Shown in pieces: positions 1 to 7,361 of a DNA stretch of 10,472 nt. How positions within the stretch are numbered: the stretch's first letter is position 1; every line of letters starts with the position of its first letter. Both the position numbers and the translations under genes were made by a program. A model generated the notes under the pieces. It was given only the letters and a program-made list of their open reading frames with translations, did no database searches and was not told the origin of the DNA. The stretch is taken from the NCBI GenBank assembly GCA_946617545.1, contig CAMOKK010000033.1, positions 1 to 10,472 on the forward strand, given 5' to 3'. The DNA is from an uncultured Bacteroidales bacterium. GTDB taxonomy: Bacteria > Bacteroidota > Bacteroidia > Bacteroidales > UBA932.

Positions 1-40
1 CACATTGAAGAGGTCATCGGTTCGAATCCGATCGTCCCTA
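1..40 (+). tRNA. tRNA 3' end, probably tRNA-Val(CAC), truncated by window edge
   Basis: The T-arm is perfect: stem ATCGG (16-20), loop TTCGAAT (21-27) and stem CCGAT (28-32). The 7-nt acceptor strand CGTCCCT (33-39) and discriminator A40 follow. The five bases AGGTC (11-15) fit a standard variable loop. Counting back, TGAAG (6-10) is the 3' anticodon stem, and bases 1-3 would be anticodon CAC, which reads the valine codon GUG. A73 agrees with valine identity, but the 5' half is outside the window, so the isotype is inferred. CCA is not encoded after A40, as is common in Bacteroidota. Confidence 0.85.
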
Positions 41-45
41 CTCCC

Positions 46-74
46 AAGAGACCTTTTTCAGGGTCTCTTTTTTT
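46..74 (+). terminator. Rho-independent terminator after the tRNA
   Basis: AAGAGACC (46-53) pairs perfectly with GGTCTCTT (62-69) across an 8-nt loop, and the 3' arm runs into a T-tract (68-74). It lies 6 nt after the tRNA end and just before the promoter of the next gene, so it should separate the tRNA transcript from the lipoprotein gene. Confidence 0.85.
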
Positions 75-76
75 GT

Positions 77-84
77 TATCTTTG
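77..84 (+). promoter_or_regulatory. Bacteroidales -7 box for the GH20-SGNH gene
   Basis: TATCTTTG matches the TAnnTTTG consensus of the Bacteroidales primary sigma factor. It ends 21 nt before the ATG at 106, giving a short leader. No clear TTTG-like -33 element is seen at the usual distance; that position falls in the terminator loop. Confidence 0.6.
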
Positions 85-105
85 TAGTAGCAAAAACCAC
101 ATGAT

Positions 106-2733
106 ATGAAACGCCTTATCCTCTTTTTGTTCTTATTGGCCGCGGCGGCGTGCGAGCAGCCCCGGCAGGCGGTGAGCGGAAACTGGAAACTGTGTCCGGA
201 GCCCCGCAGCGTCACCCTGACGGAAGAAAGTTTTGTGCTGGACGGGAATGTCTGTATCCGGGCCGATGAAAACCTCCGGCCCCAGGCGGCCCTGCTCCAG
301 CGCTTGCTACAGGAATATACAGGCATCACGCCCCGCATGGGAGACAAGGGCAAGTGCATCGTCTTGAAGACCGACGCCTCCATAGGCGCAGGTTTGGAGC
401 CCTTCCGGCAGGAGGAATGCTACCGGCTCAAGGTGTCGGCCGCACAAGTGGAAATCGCGGGAGGAAGCCCTGTGGGAGTGCTGAGAGGCATCCAGACGCT
501 ATTGAAGGGCCTTCCTGCCCGGGTTCAGGCCCACGAATGGCCCGCCCTGCAGGGAGGGGAGATACGGGACTATCCCCAGTTTGCCTACCGGGCCTTCATG
601 CTGGACTGCAGCCGGCATTTCTTCCCGGTGGAAACGGTGAAGAAAGTCATTGACATAGCGGCGCTTCACCAGCTGAACCAGTTCCACTGGCACCTGACGG
701 ACGACCAGGGCTGGCGGCTGGAAATCAAGAAGTATCCCAAGCTCACGGAAGTGGGCTCCTACAGGCCCGGCAGCCCCGTAGATGGGCAGAGGGGCCATGA
801 CGGCATCCCGGTGAGCGGATTCTATACGCAACAGGAGGCCCGCGAGGTGGTGGCGTATGCCGCAGAGCGCGGTATCCAGGTGATTCCGGAGATAGACCTT
901 CCCGGTCACATGATGGCGGCCCTGGCCTCCTATCCGGAGCTGGGCTGCACCGGCGGTCCCTATGAGGTGGCCTGCGAGTGGGGCGTGTTGGACGACGTCC
1001 TTTGCGCCGGCAAGCCCCAGGCCCTGGACTTCGTAAAAGACATCCTGGACGAGGTGATGGACATTTTCCCCTCCACCTATATCCACCTGGGCGGCGACGA
1101 GTGCCCCAAGGGCCGATGGGAAGCCTGCCCCCGCTGCCAGGCCCGAATCAAGGAACTGGGCTTGAAGCGTAGCGGGGCCAAATCGGCCGAAGAGCTGCTG
1201 CAGTCCTGGTTCATGGACCAGGCGCTCTCGCATGTGGAGGCCAAGGGCAGAAGGGCCATCATCTGGAACGACGTGCTGGTGGACTGGGGCAATCAGGTGG
1301 TAGGTGCGCCTTCCCACAAGGCCGTGATTGCCGGCTGGATGCGTCCGGTCTCGTCCGAAATTGCCGTGGACGAGGGCTACGACGCCATCCTGTGCCCGGT
1401 GGGGCATCTGTACCTGAGCGCGGCCGACGGAAACCGGCTGACGGGAGACGCCTATTTCCGGAGGGTGTATGACTTGGACGTAAAACCGGAAAAGAATTAT
1501 CTGGGCGTAGAGGCCTGCCTGTGGTCGGAGCGGGTTGCCACCGAAGAGGACCTCCTGTGGAAACTCCTGCCCCGCCTGAGCGCCGTGGCAGAGCTCCAGT
1601 GGGCCGATCCGGAAACCCGGGATTTCGAAGCCTTCCTGCCCCGCCTGTACAAGATGGAAGAGATATACACCGCCCGCGGCTGGAACTGGAACGGGGTTTC
1701 CCCGGACGTGGTGTATAAGGATGCATCGGCCTTCCCGCTGCATGGGAAGGCGGTGGAGGAGACATCGGCCCGCTATCAGCGTTTCCCGGCCGAATTCAAG
1801 GAAAGCGTCCGGGAACCCCTCTGGGCCCTGAGTGAGAATTCCGCCGGCCTGTATGTGCGCTTCCGCTCCAACGCGCCCGCCATCTATGCACGCTGGACTT
1901 CCCGGGCCTATCACATGCCCCACATGACGGACGTGGGGGTGGGCGGTCTGGACCTGTATGCCAACTTGGACGGAGCGTGGCGCTTTGTGGGAAGCGGTTT
2001 CAACTGGGGTGACATCCGGAAGCAGCACGAGCGGAAGCTGGTGGGGAACATGGACGCCGTCATGCGGGAGTACATGCTGTATCTGCCCCTGTACGACTGT
2101 CTGGATTCGCTTTCCATCGGCATTCCCCGGGGCTACGGACTGGAGGCTCCCGAGCTGGATTCTCCCCGCAGCGATGCGCCCGTTGTGATGTACGGGACCA
2201 GCATCCTGCAGGGCGGCTGCGCCTCGCGTCCCGGCATGGCGCATACGGCCATCCTCTCCCGCGCCTTGGACCGGGAAGTCATTAACCTGGGCTTCAGCGG
2301 GAACGCCTTCCTGGACACGGAAGTGGCGCAGCTCATTTCGCGCGTGCAGAACCCTTCCCTCATTGTGCTGGACTATGTGCCCAATGCATCGGCCGAAAAG
2401 ATTCAGTCCTACGGAGAAACGTTTTTCCGCATCATTCGCAAGGTCCATCCGGAGGTGCCGGTGGTGTTTGTGGAAGACCCGCTGTTCCCGCACAGCGTGG
2501 TGGACAAGGCCATCCTGAAGGAGGTCACGCGGAAGAACCGGGCGCAGGAAGAGCTGTACCTGAAACTGACGGGCGCCGGGGAGCCTTTTATTTACTATGT
2601 CCCGGCCGAGGGCATGCTGGGGGCCGACGGGGAAGCCACCGTGGACGGCTACCACCTTACGGACCTGGGCATGATGCGCTATGTGGACCATATTCTTCCC
2701 ACGCTCAAAAAAGCCCTTTTGAGAAAGCGCTAA
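106..2733 (+). CDS. Lipoprotein GH20 beta-N-acetylhexosaminidase fused to a C-terminal GxDLY/SGNH esterase-like module
   Basis: This 875-aa envelope enzyme probably removes terminal beta-linked GlcNAc or GalNAc from glycans. Residues 1-16 form a short lipoprotein signal (K2, R3, hydrophobic run, Cys16 after four Ala). Residues about 25-155 fit the GH20b N-terminal domain, and 158-505 the GH20 barrel. The catalytic pair Asp331-Glu332 sits in HLGGDECP (327-334); further conserved sites are HWHLTDDQGWR (194-204), PGH (266-268) and Trp473. After a linker comes a GxDLY-type domain (GGLDLY, 613-618). An SGNH hydrolase domain follows: nucleophile Ser699 in GTSI, block II Gly729, Asn733, and Asp847-x-x-His850. 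All four esterase positions look intact. The ATG at 106 is chosen because an upstream ATG (101) stops after two codons. The gene appears monocistronic. Only one acidic residue follows Cys16, so surface export is uncertain. GH20 is certain; the esterase substrate is unknown, O-acyl sugar being my guess. Confidence 0.93.
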   Translation: MKRLILFLFLLAAAACEQPRQAVSGNWKLCPEPRSVTLTEESFVLDGNVCIRADENLRPQAALLQRLLQEYTGITPRMGDKGKCIVLKTDASIGAGLEPFRQEECYRLKVSAAQVEIAGGSPVGVLRGIQTLLKGLPARVQAHEWPALQGGEIRDYPQFAYRAFMLDCSRHFFPVETVKKVIDIAALHQLNQFHWHLTDDQGWRLEIKKYPKLTEVGSYRPGSPVDGQRGHDGIPVSGFYTQQEAREVVAYAAERGIQVIPEIDLPGHMMAALASYPELGCTGGPYEVACEWGVLDDVLCAGKPQALDFVKDILDEVMDIFPSTYIHLGGDECPKGRWEACPRCQARIKELGLKRSGAKSAEELLQSWFMDQALSHVEAKGRRAIIWNDVLVDWGNQVVGAPSHKAVIAGWMRPVSSEIAVDEGYDAILCPVGHLYLSAADGNRLTGDAYFRRVYDLDVKPEKNYLGVEACLWSERVATEEDLLWKLLPRLSAVAELQWADPETRDFEAFLPRLYKMEEIYTARGWNWNGVSPDVVYKDASAFPLHGKAVEETSARYQRFPAEFKESVREPLWALSENSAGLYVRFRSNAPAIYARWTSRAYHMPHMTDVGVGGLDLYANLDGAWRFVGSGFNWGDIRKQHERKLVGNMDAVMREYMLYLPLYDCLDSLSIGIPRGYGLEAPELDSPRSDAPVVMYGTSILQGGCASRPGMAHTAILSRALDREVINLGFSGNAFLDTEVAQLISRVQNPSLIVLDYVPNASAEKIQSYGETFFRIIRKVHPEVPVVFVEDPLFPHSVVDKAILKEVTRKNRAQEELYLKLTGAGEPFIYYVPAEGMLGADGEATVDGYHLTDLGMMRYVDHILPTLKKALLRKR

Positions 2734-2747
2734 AATGATTATATTTG
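2717..2747 (+). promoter_or_regulatory. Promoter for the zinc metallopeptidase gene
   Basis: A -33-like TTTTG (2717-2721) and the -7 box TATATTTG (2740-2747) are separated by 18 nt, close to the Bacteroidales spacing. The -33 element lies inside the last codons of the preceding gene. The -7 box ends 20 nt before the ATG at 2768. This argues that the peptidase gene is transcribed independently of the GH20 gene. Confidence 0.65.
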
Positions 2748-2767
2748 TTTACTAAAATTTCGGACTT

Positions 2768-3628
2768 ATGAAACTGAACGGAAGAAGAGAATCTTCAAAC
2801 GTGGAAGACCGCCGCGGGACGGTGGGAAAAGCCGCCGGTATGGGCCTGGGCGGCATTGCCGTAGTGGCCATCCTTACCCTCCTGATGGGCGGAAACCTGG
2901 GAGACGTGTTCCAGGTGGTCATGCAGAACGCCGGCTCCCAGACGGCTGCCGCACAGTATGAACCTACGCCGGAGAACGAGGCGCTGGCCAAGTTCTCCCG
3001 TCAGATCCTGGCCTCTACGGAAGACGTTTGGAGCCGCTATTTTGCAGACAACGGCCTGGGCAGCTACCGGGCGCCCACCCTGGTGCTCTATACCGGCAGC
3101 ACCAGCACTTCCTGCGGGCAGGGACAGGCTGCCATGGGCCCCTTCTACTGTTCGGCCGATGAAAAACTGTACATAGACCTTTCCTTTTTCTCCAGCATGA
3201 GGCAGCAGCTGGGGGCCGACGGAGACTTTGCCTACGCCTACGTGATTGCCCATGAAGTGGGCCACCACGTCCAGCACTTGCTGGGTACCCTGGGGCAGGC
3301 CCACCAGCAGATGGCCCGCATGTCCAAGGCCGATGCCAACCGCACGAGCGTGCGCATCGAGCTGCAGGCCGACTGCTACGCCGGCGTCTGGGGCCACTAC
3401 GAGAACGCCCTCTTCGGCTCCCTGGAAGAGGGAGACCTGGAGGAAGCCATCCGCTGCGCCTCGGTGATTGGAGACGACTATCTCCAGAAAAAGGCCCAGG
3501 GCTATGCTGTAGAGGAGTCCTTTACCCACGGCACCGCGGCCCAGCGCATGCGCTGGCTCAAGCGCGGCCTGAATTCCGGCGACATCCGCCAGGGAAATAC
3601 CTTCCAGCTGTCAGACAGTCAGCTGTAG
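2768..3628 (+). CDS. YpfJ-type neutral zinc metallopeptidase, membrane-anchored
   Basis: This 286-aa protein belongs to the YpfJ/KPN_02809 neutral zinc metallopeptidase family (Pfam Zn_peptidase), whose physiological substrates are poorly known. A charged N-terminus (1-22) precedes a hydrophobic, Gly-rich segment (24-43), which suggests a single anchor with the catalytic domain outside the cytoplasm. The zinc site is HEVGHH (162-167): His162 and His166 bind zinc and Glu163 is the catalytic base. Glu198 in ELQADCYAGVW (198-208) is the likely third ligand. The family signature around GPFYC (124-128), with Cys116 and Cys128, is present, and so are the family's C-terminal GTAAQRMRWL (255-264) and GD (271-272) motifs. 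Length is normal for the family. It has its own promoter, sits 34 nt after the GH20 stop, and converges on the AraC gene with 6 nt between stops. Nothing links it functionally to its neighbours. Confidence 0.93.
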   Translation: MKLNGRRESSNVEDRRGTVGKAAGMGLGGIAVVAILTLLMGGNLGDVFQVVMQNAGSQTAAAQYEPTPENEALAKFSRQILASTEDVWSRYFADNGLGSYRAPTLVLYTGSTSTSCGQGQAAMGPFYCSADEKLYIDLSFFSSMRQQLGADGDFAYAYVIAHEVGHHVQHLLGTLGQAHQQMARMSKADANRTSVRIELQADCYAGVWGHYENALFGSLEEGDLEEAIRCASVIGDDYLQKKAQGYAVEESFTHGTAAQRMRWLKRGLNSGDIRQGNTFQLSDSQL

Positions 3629-3634
3629 GGCGCG

Positions 3635-4567
3635 TCAGCCTTTCCGGTACTGGGAAGGCGTCATTCCCGTATGGGTCTTGAAGAACTTGTAGAAGACGGA
3701 CTGGTTGGGGAAGTGGAGGTCGTAGACAATCTCCTTCACGGACTTGTCCGAGTATTTGAGCAGGTTCTTGGCCTCCAGAATCACAAACGAATCTATCCAG
3801 GCGGGCGCACTGCGTCCGCTTGCCTGTTTGATGAGCTTGGACAGGTACTTGGGGGAGAGGCAGAGCTTGTCGGCATAGAAGGCCACGCCCCTTTCGGTGT
3901 TGTGATACTCCGTCACCAAGGCGATGAAGCGCTCCAGAAGCTGGTTTATCCGGGCCGTTGACGGATTCTCCGCCTTCCGGCTATGGTTGATTTCGCGTGT
4001 CCACAGTTCCAGGATAACATGCGCGAAGGAGGTGACCAAGGCCCCCAGGACGTTCTTTTTGTTCTTTATCCGGTTGTGGAGGATATTCCGGGAGAGGGTG
4101 AAATATTCCATCAGCAGTGAAATGTCATCCTCTGACAAACGGATGCAGGGATAGTTCCACAGCCGGAGGCTTTCCTGGTACACCCGGTTGATGTCCAGGT
4201 GGATGCCGCTCATGAATTCCTTGGAAATGAGGAGGAAGTAGAGCTCTGCATCGGCAATGTGATCCGGCTTATAGGAAGATACCTTGACAATATTGCCCGG
4301 GACCGTCATCATGATGGAGCCGGACCGCACGTCGAAGGTGTTCAGGTTGTGGTCTACCTGGAAGTGACCTTCTTTCAGAAAAAAGAAGATATACCCGTCA
4401 AAGCGGACAGGGTATTGCAGCATTTTGAGGATGCCTTCGCTTTTTTCCACCTTTTCTCCATGAACTTCTCCCAGGATGATGTCCTTGCCCAGGACGTGCT
4501 CGTCAATCACCGGAGCCAGGGACAGAATGCGTTGGATGTCAATGGTCTGTAGCGCGTTTTCTTCCAT
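3635..4567 (-). CDS. AraC-family transcriptional regulator, probable controller of the divergent efflux operon
   Basis: The product is a 310-aa DNA-binding regulator. Residues about 30-115 form a cupin-like N-terminal region that may bind an effector. The C-terminal AraC/XylS domain spans about 206-310, with a first helix-turn-helix near 227-251 (YADKLCLSPKYLSKLIK) and a second near 276-300. It ends with the family signature FYKFFKTHTGMTPSQYR (292-308). An in-frame ATG exists 48 nt upstream (4615), but a promoter (TTTTG, 20 nt, TACCTTTG on the - strand) falls between the two, so I take the start at 4567. The gene is divergent from the TolC-HlyD-permease operon across 187 bp, the usual layout for a local regulator. 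The effector and the direction of control (activation or repression) cannot be read from the sequence. Confidence 0.9.
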   Translation of the reverse strand: MEENALQTIDIQRILSLAPVIDEHVLGKDIILGEVHGEKVEKSEGILKMLQYPVRFDGYIFFFLKEGHFQVDHNLNTFDVRSGSIMMTVPGNIVKVSSYKPDHIADAELYFLLISKEFMSGIHLDINRVYQESLRLWNYPCIRLSEDDISLLMEYFTLSRNILHNRIKNKKNVLGALVTSFAHVILELWTREINHSRKAENPSTARINQLLERFIALVTEYHNTERGVAFYADKLCLSPKYLSKLIKQASGRSAPAWIDSFVILEAKNLLKYSDKSVKEIVYDLHFPNQSVFYKFFKTHTGMTPSQYRKG

Positions 4568-4584
4568 ACGATACGTGTTTTTGG

Positions 4585-4617
4585 CAAAGGTAGAAACTTT
4601 TATGGAAATTTGCAAAA
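4585..4617 (-). promoter_or_regulatory. Promoter of the AraC-family gene
   Basis: On the - strand, TTTTG (4617 to 4613) and TACCTTTG (4592 to 4585) are separated by 20 nt. This is a very good match to the Bacteroidales -33/-7 pair. The -7 box ends 17 nt before the chosen ATG (4567), which supports that start over the longer reading frame. Confidence 0.7.
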
Positions 4618-4698
4618 CTTCGTATTATTCGACCAAAAGGATAATTTTTACGCCGTTTTGATTCTCTTTTTGCGCCAAAATGGCAGTAATTTTGCAAA
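4609..4698. repeat. Paired TTTGCAAA palindromes in the divergent regulator/operon gap
   Basis: The 8-bp palindrome TTTGCAAA occurs at 4609-4616 and again at 4691-4698, with starts 82 bp apart. The first copy overlaps the -33 element of the AraC gene and the second overlaps the -7 box of the efflux operon. A looser TTTGGCAAA (4580-4588) overlaps the AraC -7 box. Between them, GCCAAAATGGC (4674-4684) is another short palindrome just upstream of the operon -7 box. These may be operator sites, but TTTG and CAAA are also expected wherever promoters face each other. Confidence 0.35.
4687..4694 (+). promoter_or_regulatory. -7 box of the efflux operon
   Basis: TAATTTTG fits TAnnTTTG and lies 60 nt before the ATG at 4755. 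No -33 element has good spacing: TTTTG at 4668-4672 is 14 nt away and TTTTG at 4656-4660 is 26 nt away. A poor -33 would fit a promoter that needs an activator such as the divergent AraC protein. It overlaps the first codons of the longest possible frame (ATG at 4680), which argues against that start. Confidence 0.5.
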
Positions 4699-4754
4699 CT
4701 CAATCTGTGCTTGTAAAAAAAGCGGGATATGACAATATGACAAAAACGATTTAT

Positions 4755-6353
4755 ATGAAAAAGTTGACATTGTTCCTTCTGCTGGCCCTTGGCATGGTGA
4801 ATGCCCGGGCGCAGGAAAACGTTTACAACGGGCAGCCCCTCACGCTGGACGACTGCCGAGAGATGGCCATTGCCCGGAGCAAGGATCTGGAGCAGGCCCG
4901 CATCCAGGTCAAGATGGCCGATTATGACCGCAAGATTGCCCTGGCCAACTATTTCCCCAACATCAGCGCCAAGGGGGCCTATCTGTACAACAACCGGGAT
5001 ATCGCCCTGGTGAATGCAGAGCAGTCGGCCCGGCTCCAGAATGCCGGAACCTTGATTCAGGGCCAGATGAACGAGGCCGTCTCGGGCGCCTGGCAGCAGA
5101 TGAGCGGGGCCATGGCTGCCAAAATGACGGAGCTCATGCAGGCCAACCCCGCCATGGCGTTGGAGTATATGTTGAGTCCTATGTGGAAAAACGTGCTGGG
5201 AATGCTTCAGGGCGTGGATCCTGCTTCCCTTGCCGGAATGATGCCCAACATTGCAGACCCCGTGAATGCTATCGGCCAGGATATTGACAAGGCCTTGCAT
5301 CCGAACCTGCACCATATCCTGGTAGGTGCCGTCACCGTACAGCAGCCGGTGTTTGTGGGCGGAAAGATTATCTATTCCAACCAGATGGCCGCCCTGGCCC
5401 AGGACCTGGCCGCCTCCAAATATGACATGAAGTATGCGGATGTAGTGCTGGACGTGGACCAGGCCTACTGGCAGATTGTCTCCATTGCCGAGAAACTGCG
5501 TCTGGCCCAGGCCTATGCCGACCTCCTGCACCAGATGGAACATGACGTGCAGCTGTCCATCGAGTCCGGCGTAGCCACCGAGTCCGATGCCCTCCAGGTG
5601 AAGGTGAAGGCCAACGAGGCCGACATGATGCGCACCAAGGCGGAAAACGGCCTCACCTTGTCCAAGATGCTGCTGTGCAAGCGTATCGGCCTTCCGCTGG
5701 AAAGCGAGATTGTGCTGGCCGATGAAAACCTGGACGCTGTCCCGGGCGTTCAATACGAGGCTGAGAAGTCCATGGAGGACATCTATGCCCAGCGCCCGGA
5801 GACCCGCAGCCTCCAGCTGGCCAGCCAGATTTATGACCGCAAGGCCAAGGTGGTAAGGGCCGACATGATGCCTCAGGTGGCCCTGACGGCCAATTACCTG
5901 CTTACCAATCCCAATGCCTTTAATGGTATTCAGAATACCTTCCAGGGTGGCATGCTGGTGGCCGGCGTGATGGTGAACGTCCCCATCTTCCACGGTCTGG
6001 AATACGTTAACAAATACAAGAAAGCCAAAGCCGAGGCCTCGCTTTACCGGACGCAGTACGAAGACGCCCGTGAGCTCATCCGCTTGCAGGTGACCCAGCA
6101 GCGGAAGCTTCTTTCAGAGGCCTCCGAGAAAGTGGACATGACGCTGTCCAATCTGGAAAGCGCCGAGGAGAACCTCCGCAAGGCAACGGTGGGCTATGAG
6201 GCCGGTGTGGTTCCCACCAATACCGTCCTGGCCGCCCAGACGGCCTGGCTCAGCGCCCACAGCGAGTACATCGACGCAGGAATAGAGCTGCAGATGGCCG
6301 CTGCCGCCCTCAATAAGGCCGAGGGCAATTACCATTCTACCGATAACAAATAA
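4755..6353 (+). CDS. TolC-family outer-membrane efflux channel
   Basis: This 532-aa protein would form the trimeric outer-membrane and periplasmic duct of a tripartite exporter. Residues 1-19 are a clear signal peptide (MKK, hydrophobic core, cleavage after NARA). The two-fold repeat typical of outer-membrane efflux proteins is visible: LTLDDCREMAIARS (29-42) and a coiled-coil-like region in the first half, and VTVQQPVFVGGKI (193-205) paired with VMVNVPIFHGLEY (405-417) as the beta-barrel strands. Long Ala/Gln/Glu-rich helices fill 210-310 and 420-525. Residues about 85-185 are an insertion rich in Met. In-frame ATGs at 4680 and 4737 are alternatives. I chose 4755 because it starts an ideal signal peptide and leaves room for the promoter; 4737 is also possible. 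It is the first gene of the four-gene operon. Confidence 0.92.
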   Translation: MKKLTLFLLLALGMVNARAQENVYNGQPLTLDDCREMAIARSKDLEQARIQVKMADYDRKIALANYFPNISAKGAYLYNNRDIALVNAEQSARLQNAGTLIQGQMNEAVSGAWQQMSGAMAAKMTELMQANPAMALEYMLSPMWKNVLGMLQGVDPASLAGMMPNIADPVNAIGQDIDKALHPNLHHILVGAVTVQQPVFVGGKIIYSNQMAALAQDLAASKYDMKYADVVLDVDQAYWQIVSIAEKLRLAQAYADLLHQMEHDVQLSIESGVATESDALQVKVKANEADMMRTKAENGLTLSKMLLCKRIGLPLESEIVLADENLDAVPGVQYEAEKSMEDIYAQRPETRSLQLASQIYDRKAKVVRADMMPQVALTANYLLTNPNAFNGIQNTFQGGMLVAGVMVNVPIFHGLEYVNKYKKAKAEASLYRTQYEDARELIRLQVTQQRKLLSEASEKVDMTLSNLESAEENLRKATVGYEAGVVPTNTVLAAQTAWLSAHSEYIDAGIELQMAAAALNKAEGNYHSTDNK

Positions 6354-6366
6354 AAAGACAAATACT

Positions 6367-7359
6367 ATGGCAAAGAAAAATTACAACCTTCTCATCGGCG
6401 TGGTGGCCCTGGTGGGCATCATCCTGGCCGTTTCCATCATCGGATATTTCGTTTCCCGTCCCAAGGACATCGTGATTCAGGGAGAGGCCGAAGCCACGGA
6501 ATACCGCGTATCGGGCAAGGTTCCCGGCCGTATCGAGGAATTCCGCGCCCAGGAAGGAGACGCAGTCCGCAAGGGAGATACGCTGGTTATCATCGACTCT
6601 CCGGAAATCCGCTCCAAGATAGCCGAGGCCAATGCCGCCAAAGCTGCCGCCGTGGCCCAGAAGAACAAGGCTATGAACGGTGCCCGGGCCGAACAGATTA
6701 CCGGTGCCTACGAGATGTGGCAGAAGGCCTTGGTGGGCGAGGATGTGATGCGCAAATCCTATGAGCGTATCAAGTCCCTGCATGACCAGAAGGTGGTTTC
6801 CGACCAGAAATACGATGAGGTTGAGGCCCAGTACAACGCGGCTGTTGCTACCGCCAAGGCTGCCAAGAGTCAGTACGACATGGCCGTGAAAGGCGCCCGC
6901 AAAGAAGACAAGGATGCCGCCGTGGCCCTGGTGGAACGTGCCAACGCCGCCGTCCGGCTGGTGAATTCCTATAAGGACGAGATTCGCCTCACCTCTCCGG
7001 CCGACGGTATCATCGCCGCCCGTTACCCCAAGGTGGGCGAGCTGGTGGGCCAGGGCTCTCCCATCATGACCATCCAGGACCTGGAGGACATGTGGTTCAC
7101 CTTCAACATCCGCGAAGACCGGCTGCACAAGATGCAGCAGGGTGACAAGATTACCCTCACCGTTCCGGCCCTGGACAACGCGCAGGTCACCGCTACCGTC
7201 TATTACATGGCTGTCCGTGAGTCTTATGCCACTTGGCGAGCCACCAAGGAGATGGGCGAATTCGACACCCGCACCTTCGAAGTGCGTGCCCGGCCGGACG
7301 CTCCCGTGAAGGGTCTGCGTCCCGGTATGAGTGTCATCATGATTTCCAGGGAGAAATAA
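6367..7359 (+). CDS. HlyD/EmrA-type membrane fusion (periplasmic adaptor) protein
   Basis: This 330-aa adaptor would bridge the inner-membrane permease pair and the TolC channel. One N-terminal membrane segment spans about 8-29, with a Lys-rich cytoplasmic tip. The two halves of the biotinyl-lipoyl domain are at about 36-80 (SGKVPGRIEEFRAQEGDAVRKGD, 49-71) and 205-238 (SPADGIIAARYPKVGELV, 210-227). They flank an alpha-helical coiled-coil hairpin (about 82-203) rich in Ala, Lys and Glu. A beta-barrel domain follows (241 to about 325, MWFTFNIRED), ending with GLRPGMSV (316-323), the usual HlyD-family ending. It starts 13 nt after the TolC stop, and its own stop is 2 nt before the first permease, so all are co-transcribed. 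This architecture matches the YbhG and YhiI adaptors, which work with ABC-2 permeases. Confidence 0.92.
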   Translation: MAKKNYNLLIGVVALVGIILAVSIIGYFVSRPKDIVIQGEAEATEYRVSGKVPGRIEEFRAQEGDAVRKGDTLVIIDSPEIRSKIAEANAAKAAAVAQKNKAMNGARAEQITGAYEMWQKALVGEDVMRKSYERIKSLHDQKVVSDQKYDEVEAQYNAAVATAKAAKSQYDMAVKGARKEDKDAAVALVERANAAVRLVNSYKDEIRLTSPADGIIAARYPKVGELVGQGSPIMTIQDLEDMWFTFNIREDRLHKMQQGDKITLTVPALDNAQVTATVYYMAVRESYATWRATKEMGEFDTRTFEVRARPDAPVKGLRPGMSVIMISREK

Positions 7360-7361
7360 GC

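Noticed and set aside
499..2691. Very long open frame (730 codons) on the - strand, opposite the GH20-SGNH gene
   Set aside because: The translation is rich in His, Gly, Val and Gln with no recognisable domain, and it mirrors a gene with full catalytic motifs. It is a by-product of G+C-biased codon use.
2704..2723. Inverted repeat CTCAAAA / TTTTGAG at the end of the GH20-SGNH gene
   Set aside because: It was considered as a terminator, but it lies before the stop codon and has no T-tract after it. Its right arm is better explained as part of the -33 element of the next gene.
3605..3625. CAGCTG ... CAGCTG inverted repeat at the end of the zinc peptidase gene
   Set aside because: The stem is only 6 bp, lies inside the coding sequence, and has no T-tract on either strand, so I do not call a terminator for the convergent pair.
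4568..4615. 16-residue N-terminal extension of the AraC regulator
   Set aside because: A well-formed -33/-7 promoter lies within and just upstream of this stretch, so transcription would start downstream of the longer start codon.
4539..5993. 484-codon open frame on the - strand opposite the TolC gene
   Set aside because: It has shadow-type composition (His/Gly/Leu-rich), no domain, and it runs through the divergent promoter region and the start of the AraC gene. The + strand TolC gene explains the region.
7233..7361. N-terminal extension of permease 1 beginning inside the adaptor gene
   Set aside because: The added 43 residues are Arg/Ser/His-rich, out of frame with the adaptor, and unlike any permease N-terminus. 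The ATG at 7362 fits better.
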